DNA from: Candidatus Mediterraneibacter stercorigallinarum
GTDB taxonomy: Bacteria; Bacillota; Clostridia; Lachnospirales; Lachnospiraceae
NCBI GenBank assembly: GCA_019116185.1
Contig: DXCD01000231.1
Coordinates: 1 to 5,696, forward strand
DNA: 5,696 nt
Direction: 5' to 3'
In this document: positions 1 through 5,463 of the stretch, one piece after another
Position numbering within the stretch: the stretch's first letter is position 1
Layout of the letters: every line of letters starts with the position of its first letter
Made by a program: the position numbers and the translations under genes
The notes under the pieces: model-generated
Told to the model about the DNA's origin: nothing
Seen by the model: only the letters and a program-made list of their open reading frames with translations
Databases searched by the model: none

Positions 1-184
1 AGTAAAGGAGGTACGGACCACCGGGAACATAAGTTAAGTCTATCAGACAAAAAAGATAGAAAGAGGTAAAAAAATAATGATAGAAATATCAGGATGAAGA
101 TGGATGTTGATCAGTAAGTTGATTGGCATCCATTTTCGTTGTATATTTTATAACTTCCGCGCGTCTGCCCACTCCCAAACCGCC
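1..184. other. Left-edge region without a supported gene
   Basis: No convincing coding sequence begins or ends here. A strong Shine-Dalgarno-like string, AAAGGAGGT, lies at 4-12, but no ATG, GTG or TTG start follows at a usable distance. It could belong to the tail of a gene entering from the left: rightward frame 1 is open from 1 to the stop at 67-69, and frame 2 to the stop at 35-37. Both tails are too short to identify. From about 50 to 110 the DNA is A-rich and purine-rich. A short ATG frame starting at 104 has no ribosome site and overlaps the next gene out of frame, so it is not called. Confidence 0.4.
119..147 (+). promoter_or_regulatory. Possible weak upstream promoter for the WYL regulator
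   Basis: A TTGATT box at 119-124 and a TATATT box at 142-147 are separated by 17 bases. They match the sigma-A consensus at 4 of 6 and 5 of 6 positions. It lies about 110 bases upstream of the regulator gene, behind a better promoter at 185-213, so it would be a secondary start at most. AT-rich DNA gives such matches by chance. Confidence 0.3.
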
Positions 185-213
185 TTGTCAAGGAACAGAA
201 AAATTGATAGAAT
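185..213 (+). promoter_or_regulatory. Main promoter of the WYL regulator gene
   Basis: The -35 box TTGTCA (185-190, 5 of 6) and -10 box TAGAAT (208-213, 5 of 6) are 17 bases apart, and TGA directly before the -10 makes it an extended -10 (TGATAGAAT, 205-213). Transcription would start near 220, giving a leader of about 40 bases before the start codon at 259. Confidence 0.7.
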
Positions 214-258
214 GAGCAGGAAAACGTTTGACCGACAATACATACCGGGGAGTAGCAT

Positions 259-1248
259 ATGGCGAAAACAAGTAATCAGAAAGCAAAGATCCTATATCTG
301 ATGCGGCTGTTCCAGGAAGAAACTGACGAAGAGCACCCGCTCTCGCGCAGGGAACTCGAAGAGCGGCTGGCAGACATCGGGATCCATGCGGAGAGGAAAA
401 GTCTATATAACGATATTGAAACCCTGAAGAATTTCGGGATGGATATTGCTTACAGGAAAGAGCAGCCGGAAGGATACTATCTCGCTGCAAGAGAATTCGA
501 GCTTCCCGAGCTCAAGCTTCTGGTAGATGCAGTTCAGTCATCCAGGTTCATCACGCAGAAGAAATCAGATGCACTCATAAAGAAAATCGAAAGACTGACA
601 GACAGATACGAGGCAAGAAACCTTCAAAGACAGGTCGTAGTAGCTGACCGTATCAAGGCGATGAACGAGAGCATCTACTATAATGTAGATAAGCTGCACA
701 CAGCAATTGCAGAAAACCGGCAGATTGAGTTCCGGTATTTCGAATGGACCGTTTCCAAGGAGATCCGGCTGAAAAAAGGGGGAGAAAACTATCAGGTGAG
801 CCCCTGGGCGCTGACCTGGGACAATGAGAATTATTATCTGATCGGTTATGATATGGATGCCGGCATCCTGAAACATTTCCGCGTGGACAAGATGCTGCAT
901 ATCGGGCTGCTCAGCATAGAAAGAGAAGGCCGGGAAGAATTCGGCCGTTTTGATCTGGCGCGCTATACCAGACAGACCTTCGGGATGTTCGGAGGGAACG
1001 AACAGATGGTCAAGCTGCGTTTCCATAATAAATATGTGGGCGTCGTGATCGACCGTTTTGGGAAAAACGTGCCGCTGCGGCCCGACGGGGAAACGCATTT
1101 TATTGCGCGGGTAAACGTGGCGGTCAGCGAACAGTTCTACGGATGGCTGACCGGGCTTGGACGGGATGTACAGATCCTTTCACCGGAAGCCGTGGTAAAG
1201 GAATACAGGGAACTGCTGAGAGATCTGGGGAAAATGTACGAAGAATAA
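259..1248 (+). CDS. WYL-domain transcriptional regulator (N-terminal helix-turn-helix)
   Basis: This 329-residue protein has the layout of the DeoR/YafY-like WYL regulators: cytoplasmic DNA-binding proteins whose WYL domain is thought to sense a ligand, often a nucleotide or nucleic acid. Residues 10-60 form a winged helix-turn-helix, with LSRRELEERL and the recognition-helix-like ERKSLYNDIETL. Residues 140-220 are the WYL core, seen as SPWALTWDNENYYLIGYD (181-198), with the name-giving Trp replaced by Tyr (YYL), followed by the conserved-type arginine in FRVDKM (207-212). Residues 250-325 match the C-terminal WCX extension. The start is well supported: GGGGAG at 247-252 lies six bases before the ATG. 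Length is normal for the family. It has its own promoter, and no terminator is visible before the next small gene, so read-through is possible. The target is unknown; autoregulation or control of the neighbouring membrane protein is a guess. Confidence 0.93.
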   Translation: MAKTSNQKAKILYLMRLFQEETDEEHPLSRRELEERLADIGIHAERKSLYNDIETLKNFGMDIAYRKEQPEGYYLAAREFELPELKLLVDAVQSSRFITQKKSDALIKKIERLTDRYEARNLQRQVVVADRIKAMNESIYYNVDKLHTAIAENRQIEFRYFEWTVSKEIRLKKGGENYQVSPWALTWDNENYYLIGYDMDAGILKHFRVDKMLHIGLLSIEREGREEFGRFDLARYTRQTFGMFGGNEQMVKLRFHNKYVGVVIDRFGKNVPLRPDGETHFIARVNVAVSEQFYGWLTGLGRDVQILSPEAVVKEYRELLRDLGKMYEE

Positions 1249-1277
1249 GTAAAGTCCGTTTTATGACACACCTGATC

Positions 1278-1286
1278 TGGTATGAT
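1278..1286 (+). promoter_or_regulatory. Extended -10 promoter of the 62-residue membrane protein gene
   Basis: TGGTATGAT combines an extended -10 TGn with a TATGAT hexamer (1281-1286, 5 of 6). No good -35 box stands 16-18 bases upstream, which is usual for extended -10 promoters. Transcription would start near 1293, about 40 bases before the start codon at 1332. Confidence 0.5.
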
Positions 1287-1331
1287 GCTTTTAGGACAAA
1301 GAAATCATACAAGAGAAAGGTGTGTTTTATT

Positions 1332-1520
1332 ATGTATATCAGAAAATCTTTACTCGGGGGACTTGTTGCAGCCGCCGGCATGGCAGTGCTTGCCATACTG
1401 ATGGTCCTCTTCTGCTTTTCGGAAATGCGGATCCCGTCCGCAGTCTATGCCGCAGCATGGTTTGGCTGCCTCTGCGCGATGCTGCACGGGGCTTCCAGAA
1501 TCTACCGCCATAACCGGTAA
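1332..1520 (+). CDS. Small two-helix membrane protein, function unknown
   Basis: This encodes 62 residues starting MYIRKSLLGG and ending RIYRHNR. The sequence predicts two transmembrane helices, about residues 7-29 and 36-54, joined by a short turn (SEMRIP). Basic ends (RK near the start, RIYRHNR at the end) suggest both termini face the cytoplasm. The ribosome site AAAGG (1316-1320) is 11 bases before the ATG, slightly long but usable. A longer frame reading into it from 1143 overlaps the WYL gene and is a shadow, so the start at 1332 is preferred. I do not recognise a family. It sits 83 bases after the WYL regulator with its own extended -10 promoter, so it may be co-expressed with or controlled by that protein, but this is inference. 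Residue composition (Ala, Gly, Leu, Met-rich helices) fits a real small membrane protein. Confidence 0.6.
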   Translation: MYIRKSLLGGLVAAAGMAVLAILMVLFCFSEMRIPSAVYAAAWFGCLCAMLHGASRIYRHNR

Positions 1521-1546
1521 TCAGCCTCAGCTACAATCGTGTTCGG

Positions 1547-1603
1547 ATAGTTATGACCCTGTCACTGTTCACATCAGCATGAACTATAGTAAAAGTGAAA
1601 AGT
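1547..1603. repeat. Overlapping inverted repeats in the spacer before the PHP gene
   Basis: ATAGTT (1547-1552) plus ATG is complementary to CATGAACTAT (1578-1587) with one bulged base. ACTGTTCAC (1564-1572) is complementary to GTGAAAAGT (1595-1603) at 8 of 9 positions. The two pairings interleave, so they would be alternative structures or a pseudoknot. No U-tract follows, so this is not a normal terminator. It could be remnant repeat DNA, a protein-binding site, or chance. Confidence 0.3.
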
Positions 1604-1616
1604 CCGTGTCCCCTGG

Positions 1617-1646
1617 TTGTCATCTGTAAGCGAAATGATGTATAAT
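1617..1646 (+). promoter_or_regulatory. Promoter of the PHP phosphoesterase gene
   Basis: A -35 box TTGTCA (1617-1622, 5 of 6) and a perfect -10 box TATAAT (1641-1646) are 18 bases apart. Transcription would start near 1653, giving a leader of about 50 bases before the start codon at 1706. Confidence 0.75.
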
Positions 1647-1705
1647 AAGTATAGAATAGTCAGACAATTTTAACAGGTGCATACACCGGAAAAGAGGACA
1701 TGTAT

Positions 1706-2521
1706 ATGAAGATCGATATGCATTGCCATGTAAAAGAAGGTTCCATTGACAGCAAAGTGGGACTGGACGAATATATTACAATACTGAAGCAGCATGGTTT
1801 CCAGGGCATGGTCATCACGGACCATGACACTTACAACGGCTACCGCTACTGGAAAGAGCACATAAAGGGTAAGAAGCATACTGATTTTGTCGTGCTCAAA
1901 GGCATTGAATACGACACCCGGGACGCGGGGCACATTATCGTGATCATGCCGGAGGGGGTCAAAATACGCCTCCTGGAAATGCGCGGGATGCCGCTTGCCC
2001 TGCTGATCGACCTGGTGCACCGCAACGGCGGCGTGCTCGGACCGGCGCATCCGTGCGGAGAGAAATATATGAGCTTCACCAATGCGAGAAAATACTATCA
2101 ATCTCCTGAGATCGTAAAGCGTTTTGATTTCGTAGAGGCATTTAACAGCTGTGAATCTGTCCAGTCTAATGCCGGGGCTGAAAAGCTGGCAAAAAAATAC
2201 GGAAAGGTGATGACAGGCGGGAGCGACTCTCACAAACCGGGCTGTGTCGGACGAGGCTATACCATCCTCCCAGAGCCGGTCACATGCGAGACAGAACTGA
2301 TCTCCCTGATCCACAAGAAAACGCCTTTCAAGGCAGGCGGGACACTCTATGAGAAGACTACAAAGGAACGGATCGGAAAGATCAATAAAGTCCTGGTCTA
2401 TTCTTTCTGGGTATATAACAAGAGCGGCGAACTTATGAAACGGCGCGGAAGAAATAAGAGGATGGTAGAAGAACATCCATTTGACCCGATCGATCCGATC
2501 GAGCTGTATTATCACTCATAA
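1706..2521 (+). CDS. PHP-domain metal-dependent phosphoesterase
   Basis: This 271-residue protein has the PHP (polymerase and histidinol phosphatase) signature, a cytoplasmic barrel holding a cluster of metal ions and hydrolysing phosphoesters. Visible motifs are HCH (6-8), TDHD (38-41), GIEYD with E68, GHIIV with H76, GPAHP with H115, EAFNS (144-148) and GGSDSH with D174 and H176. These cover the expected metal ligands of the PHP/TrpH-like family, though the usual SDG after the first HxH is replaced by KEGS. Residues after about 195 are a less conserved C-terminal part ending DPIDPIELYYHS. Two in-frame ATGs exist, at 1700 and 1706. AAGAGG (1692-1697) is only two bases from the first but eight from the second, and the protein then starts MKIDMHCH as family members do, so 1706 is chosen. 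It has its own promoter. Substrate is unknown; nucleotides, small phosphates or short oligonucleotides are possible. Confidence 0.92.
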   Translation: MKIDMHCHVKEGSIDSKVGLDEYITILKQHGFQGMVITDHDTYNGYRYWKEHIKGKKHTDFVVLKGIEYDTRDAGHIIVIMPEGVKIRLLEMRGMPLALLIDLVHRNGGVLGPAHPCGEKYMSFTNARKYYQSPEIVKRFDFVEAFNSCESVQSNAGAEKLAKKYGKVMTGGSDSHKPGCVGRGYTILPEPVTCETELISLIHKKTPFKAGGTLYEKTTKERIGKINKVLVYSFWVYNKSGELMKRRGRNKRMVEEHPFDPIDPIELYYHS

Positions 2522-2578
2522 TATAAATCAAAAGTAAGGCAAATCAAAAAAACTGAACCATTCTTCCCGGAGAGCAGA

Positions 2579-2620
2579 AAAGCTGCCTGTCAGTTATTTG
2601 TTTAACTGATAGACAGCTTT
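2579..2620. terminator. Shared bidirectional intrinsic terminator between convergent genes
   Basis: Arms AAAGCTGCCTGTCAGTT (2579-2595) and AACTGATAGACAGCTTT (2604-2620) pair over 17 positions, 15 of them Watson-Crick, around an 8-base loop. On each strand one of the two imperfect positions becomes a G-U wobble. Rightward it is followed by a pyrimidine-rich, T-rich stretch (TTATTATCTCTTTTCTC), leftward by TTTTCT. It would end the PHP gene from one side and the PqqD operon from the other. The stop codon of the leftward gene (2594-2596) lies at the loop edge. Confidence 0.8.
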
Positions 2621-2941
2621 ATTATCTCTTTTCTCTTCCCGGATCATTTTCTGCCGGATCATGTATGGCAGAATAGAATCGAGGAATTTGTCCGGTTCGG
2701 TCACACCGATCTGTTCCCTGGAAAAAGGCTGGCGGGCAGTCAGGCCTTTCACAAACGGCACCAGCTCTTTTTTCGTAAGAGGGCCGTTTTTTTTCAGCGC
2801 TTTTTTTATTGCTGAAATCCCCTTGGCGCTGAGCATGTTGGAAAGATCCTGTTTCTGCCGCATACTGCGCCAGAGTCCCCAGGTATAGAGGATCGCCGTA
2901 GCGAGGGCAAACAGAAGTACATAAGGAATATACTGTATCAT
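2594..2941 (-). CDS. Membrane-anchored protein with winged-helix-like C-terminus, function unknown
   Basis: This 115-residue protein begins with one strong transmembrane helix (about residues 3-22, IPYVLLFALATAILYTWGLW), followed by a basic stretch (RSMRQK) that should keep the rest in the cytoplasm. Residues 38-115 look like a small winged helix: a helix ISAIKKALKK, then GPLTKKELVPFVKGL, a helix DKFLDSILPYMIRQKMI and a hairpin-like EEKRDNKAVYQL. I do not recognise a named family. The start is set by context: its ATG overlaps the PqqD-gene stop by one base (TAATG), and GGGGAG lies 11 bases upstream (2953-2958 on the plus strand), so translation is probably coupled. The gene ends inside the shared terminator. 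A role as a membrane partner of the PqqD-fold protein is inferred only from this tight pairing; DNA binding is possible but the wing may instead bind protein. Confidence 0.8.
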   Translation of the reverse strand: MIQYIPYVLLFALATAILYTWGLWRSMRQKQDLSNMLSAKGISAIKKALKKNGPLTKKELVPFVKGLTARQPFSREQIGVTEPDKFLDSILPYMIRQKMIREEKRDNKAVYQLNK

Positions 2942-3294
2942 TATCGCTTTTTCTCCCCTTTCCAGTAGATCAGATCATTATCGCGCAGAATTTCCAGGAA
3001 TTTGATCAGTCTTGCCAGCGACTTTTCCTTTTTGGGAAATCTTTCATCAAACTCTTTTGAGAGCTGGTGCACATCCTTCTGGTCGTCAATGGCAAGCCAG
3101 ACAAAACTGCCAAGTTCATCCATTTTTACATCGCTCACCCTCGGGCGGTGGAAAAATTTCTGGGCGATTCTGTTATGGAATCCTTTCCATTCAATAAACA
3201 CAGTGACTCTGCCGTTTTCCGCAGTCTCATATTCAACCTTCGGATTTTTCACCGGGACATAGTCCATATAATTTTTACTGATTTTTTTACTCAT
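2941..3294 (-). CDS. PqqD-fold protein (stand-alone)
   Basis: The 117-residue protein carries a PqqD-like domain at about residues 50-112. The key stretch is MDELGSFVWLAID (58-70), matching the family pattern of a Leu-Gly-Ser followed by Trp, then DVHQLSKEFDERF and a C-terminal helix ending LIYWKG. PqqD-fold domains recognise leader peptides and deliver precursors to radical SAM or other modifying enzymes in RiPP and PQQ pathways. Residues 1-50 form an extra basic and aromatic N-terminal part (NYMDYVPVKN, EWKGFHNRIAQKFF) that is not part of the minimal domain. No radical SAM enzyme, precursor peptide or protease is in view, so its client is unknown. The ATG at 3294 has only a weak site (GAAAG three bases upstream, AGAGGA 15 bases upstream); an in-frame stop just upstream excludes a longer start. 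It is first in a two-gene operon. Confidence 0.82.
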   Translation of the reverse strand: MSKKISKNYMDYVPVKNPKVEYETAENGRVTVFIEWKGFHNRIAQKFFHRPRVSDVKMDELGSFVWLAIDDQKDVHQLSKEFDERFPKKEKSLARLIKFLEILRDNDLIYWKGEKKR

Positions 3295-3330
3295 GATCTT
3301 TCAGAGACATCCTCTCGTTTTTCTCACAAT

Positions 3331-3355
3331 GGCAGGCGGCAGAGCGCTGCCTGCC
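3331..3355 (-). other. GC-rich hairpin at the 5' end of the PqqD operon transcript
   Basis: GGCAGGC (3331-3337) and GCCTGCC (3349-3355) pair perfectly, with a further possible inner stem GGCAG/CTGCC. It sits only a few bases after the predicted transcription start (near 3360) and is not followed by a U-tract on either strand. It may protect the 5' end of the mRNA or act as a regulatory leader. Role is inferred. Confidence 0.45.
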
Positions 3356-3366
3356 TGTTACAAAGC

Positions 3367-3375
3367 ATCATATCA
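3367..3375 (-). promoter_or_regulatory. Extended -10 promoter of the PqqD operon
   Basis: On the minus strand the sequence reads TGATATGAT: an extended -10 TGA plus TATGAT (5 of 6). The region 17 bases further upstream, TTGCAG (3390-3395), is a poor -35 and lies within the transporter's terminator stem. Start would be near 3360, about 65 bases before the PqqD-gene ATG. Confidence 0.5.
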
Positions 3376-3382
3376 CAGAGAG

Positions 3383-3409
3383 AAACAGCCTGCAAGATGC
3401 AGACTGTTT
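3383..3409 (-). terminator. Intrinsic terminator of the OPT transporter gene
   Basis: AAACAGCCTGCA (3383-3394) and TGCAGACTGTTT (3398-3409) form a 12-base stem with a 3-base loop. In the minus-strand RNA the single imperfect position is a U-G wobble, and the stem is followed by UUUCUCUCUGU. It lies 54 bases beyond the transporter stop codon, on the strand expected for that gene. Confidence 0.75.
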
Positions 3410-3434
3410 CCATGCCGGTTATTCGGCTTTTATA

Positions 3435-3454
3435 TTCCGCATATTCCTGCGGAA
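3435..3454 (-). other. Small hairpin just after the OPT stop codon
   Basis: TTCCGCA (3435-3441) and TGCGGAA (3448-3454) form a perfect 7-base stem with a 6-base loop, 9 bases past the transporter stop. The bases that follow in the minus-strand RNA (UAUAAAAG) are not a U-tract, so it is more likely a 3' mRNA stabilising stem than a terminator. Confidence 0.4.
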
Positions 3455-3463
3455 GTTTGATTC

Positions 3464-5368
3464 TTATTTTTTAGATTTCTTCATGCACCGTGTGTACAGG
3501 TAGAACAACAGGAGAATGAAGAGGATCAGGCTTACCCACTGCGGAGTAGTGAAATCGAATTTTGCACTCAGATTGATCACAGAATCCACTTTCACTACCG
3601 CAAGCACCGCGAGCACGATACCCATGATACCCTCTCCGGCGATCATACCGGATGTAAAGAGGACACCTCTGTCCGCGCGCTCTTTCTTCTCCTCATCTGT
3701 GCCTTTGATCTTCTCAACGATGTAGCGGACAATACCACCTGCCATGATACCTGCGCTCAGGCTGAACGGCAGATACATACCAACTGCAAACGGCATTACC
3801 GGCACTTTCAGGATCTCAACAACAATTGCCACGAAGACTCCGATAAAGATCAGCGCCCACGGAAGGTCAGCGTTCATGATACCTTCAACGAGCATCTTCA
3901 TCATTGTAGCCTGTGCTGCCGGAATCTGCTCGCTTCCGTATCCCCATGCCTCGTTCAGCAGGTAAAGAACGCCGCCGATTGCAGCTGCGGATACAACAAC
4001 ACCGATCATCTCAGCAAGCTGCTGTTTCTTCGGTGTAGCGCCCACAATGAAACCAGTCTTAAGGTCCTGTGATGTATCTCCGGCGATAGCCGCGACAATA
4101 CAGATAACACCGCCGATCGCAATAGCGCCGACCATACCTGTTGTACCGTCTGTCCCCGTTGCCTTAAGAAGCAAGGTTGCAATGATCAGTGTAGCGATCG
4201 CCATACCGGATACCGGGTTGTTGGAAGAACCGATCAGACCTACCATACGTGAAGATACGGATGCGAAGAAGAATCCGAAGATCACGATGATCAGGGAGCC
4301 GAGCGGACTTACCGGGAATGTCGGGATGATCCAGATCAAAACAACGATGGCTACAAGAATAACAAGCAGTACCGGCATCGGAAGATCCTGCTGTGTACGC
4401 AGAGCAGCCTTCTGAGCGTGCTTTTTGCTCATGCTTGACATTGCCTGCTTAAATGTACGTACGATCAGCGGGAAAGTCTTGATCAGACTGATAATACCGC
4501 CGGTTGCCACAGCTCCCGCACCAATGTATTTGATATAATTGCCCCAAAGGTCGCTTGGACCGTTTGTTGCAAGCATTTCGTTAATTGAAACTGTACCCGG
4601 ATAGATCGTAGCGTCTCCGCCGAACAGGGCGATCGCCGGCATGAGTACGAACCAGCTTAATGCACCGCCGGCAAGCATGTAGCTGGAGATCTTCGGTCCG
4701 CAGATAAATCCGACACCGGCAAGTGACGGAAGCACCTGGATACCGATCTGAGATCCTGCATACCCTTTGAAAGCGTATCCGATCTCACTCGGGAAAAGTT
4801 TTAATCCGTCTGCAATAAATTTGTATACTGCTGCAATTCCGAGTCCTGTAAAGACTGTACCGGCTTTAGCGCCGCCTTCTTCACCTGCGAGAAGTACTTC
4901 TGCACAGGCAGTTCCCTCCGGGAACGGAAGTGTTCCGTGCTCTTCAACGATCAGAGCCTGACGAAGCGGAACCATAAAACATACGCCGAGGAGACCACCG
5001 AACAGAGCGATAAAGAAAATTGTTATCATGCTCGGGAATTCGATCTTGCCTTCCTCTGCCCATAAGAATAATGCAGGGAGTGTAAAGATCGCTCCAGCTG
5101 CCAGAGACTCACCGGCAGAGCCGATAGTCTGTACGATGTTGTTCTCGAGAATGGAATCTCTGCGGAGGATTACACGGATAATTCCCATTGAGATAACTGC
5201 CGCCGGAATAGAAGCGGAAATCGTCATACCAACGAGAAGCCCAAGATATGCATTCGCTGCGCCGAATACAACCGCAAGGATGATACCAATCACGATGGAT
5301 GTGACCGTAAACTCCGGAACGACCTTGTCCGCCGGAATATACGGCTTGAACTCATTCTTGTTGTCCAT
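3464..5368 (-). CDS. OPT-family oligopeptide transporter
   Basis: This 634-residue polytopic membrane protein belongs to the oligopeptide transporter (OPT) family, proton-coupled importers of small peptides or, in some members, metal chelates. About 14-16 hydrophobic helices can be seen, beginning near residue 21. Family hallmarks include NAYLGLLVGMTISASIPA (39-56), FPEGTACAEVL (149-159), SSNNPVSGM (381-389), AGDTSQDLKTGFIVGATPKK (429-448) and MPFAVGMYLPFS (525-536). The C-terminus ends KKSKK, cytoplasmic by charge. Length is full for the bacterial group and no frame break is seen. Two near ATGs exist, at 5377 and 5368: the ribosome site AGAAAGGA (5378-5385) touches the first with no gap but is nine bases from the second, so 5368 is preferred (MDNKNEF). 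It has its own promoter and terminator, so it is a single-gene unit. Substrate cannot be told from sequence; peptide is the default for bacterial members. Confidence 0.95.
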   Translation of the reverse strand: MDNKNEFKPYIPADKVVPEFTVTSIVIGIILAVVFGAANAYLGLLVGMTISASIPAAVISMGIIRVILRRDSILENNIVQTIGSAGESLAAGAIFTLPALFLWAEEGKIEFPSMITIFFIALFGGLLGVCFMVPLRQALIVEEHGTLPFPEGTACAEVLLAGEEGGAKAGTVFTGLGIAAVYKFIADGLKLFPSEIGYAFKGYAGSQIGIQVLPSLAGVGFICGPKISSYMLAGGALSWFVLMPAIALFGGDATIYPGTVSINEMLATNGPSDLWGNYIKYIGAGAVATGGIISLIKTFPLIVRTFKQAMSSMSKKHAQKAALRTQQDLPMPVLLVILVAIVVLIWIIPTFPVSPLGSLIIVIFGFFFASVSSRMVGLIGSSNNPVSGMAIATLIIATLLLKATGTDGTTGMVGAIAIGGVICIVAAIAGDTSQDLKTGFIVGATPKKQQLAEMIGVVVSAAAIGGVLYLLNEAWGYGSEQIPAAQATMMKMLVEGIMNADLPWALIFIGVFVAIVVEILKVPVMPFAVGMYLPFSLSAGIMAGGIVRYIVEKIKGTDEEKKERADRGVLFTSGMIAGEGIMGIVLAVLAVVKVDSVINLSAKFDFTTPQWVSLILFILLLFYLYTRCMKKSKK

Positions 5369-5391
5369 GATGTTCATTCCTTTCTGATATT

Positions 5392-5411
5392 TTTTTAACG
5401 ACTTTTTAACG
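5392..5411. repeat. Direct repeat in the leader of the OPT gene
   Basis: TTTTTAACG occurs twice, at 5392-5400 and 5403-5411, eleven bases apart, about one helical turn. It lies between the promoter -10 (5423-5428) and the ribosome site, so it covers the start of transcription and the leader. This is a reasonable place for a repressor to bind, but such AT-rich repeats can be chance. Confidence 0.35.
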
Positions 5412-5422
5412 CAGTCTATGTC

Positions 5423-5431
5423 ATTATATCA
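5423..5431 (-). promoter_or_regulatory. Extended -10 promoter of the OPT transporter gene
   Basis: The minus strand reads TGATATAAT: a perfect TATAAT (5423-5428) with an extended -10 TGA. A weak TTCCTT stands at the -35 position with 17-base spacing (5446-5451). Transcription would start near 5416, giving a leader of just under 50 bases. Confidence 0.7.
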
Positions 5432-5463
5432 CGTTACTCTGATAAAAGGAAGAAAAAAATCTG

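Noticed and set aside
4..12. AAAGGAGGT as the anti-strand of a 16S rRNA 3' end
   Set aside because: The bases after it do not continue as the conserved rRNA end would (GATCC), so it is only a Shine-Dalgarno-like string.
104..301. A rightward 65-codon frame upstream of and overlapping the WYL gene
   Set aside because: It has no ribosome site, overlaps the WYL start out of frame, and has unpatterned composition.
1143..1331. An upstream extension of the 62-residue membrane protein
   Set aside because: The extension overlaps the end of the WYL gene in another frame, while a ribosome site and promoter support the start at 1332.
2484..2502. Tandem GATCCGATC-like repeat near the end of the PHP gene
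   Set aside because: It encodes the DPIDPIE stretch in frame and is probably simple codon repetition.
1670..2515. A long leftward frame of 281 codons opposite the PHP gene
   Set aside because: It is the antisense shadow of a gene with clear PHP metal motifs, and has no promoter or recognisable domain.
3287..3310. A seven-codon leader frame (ATG at 3310 to a stop overlapping the PqqD start)
   Set aside because: The AGAGG string touches its ATG with no spacing, so it has no workable ribosome site; such short frames are common by chance.
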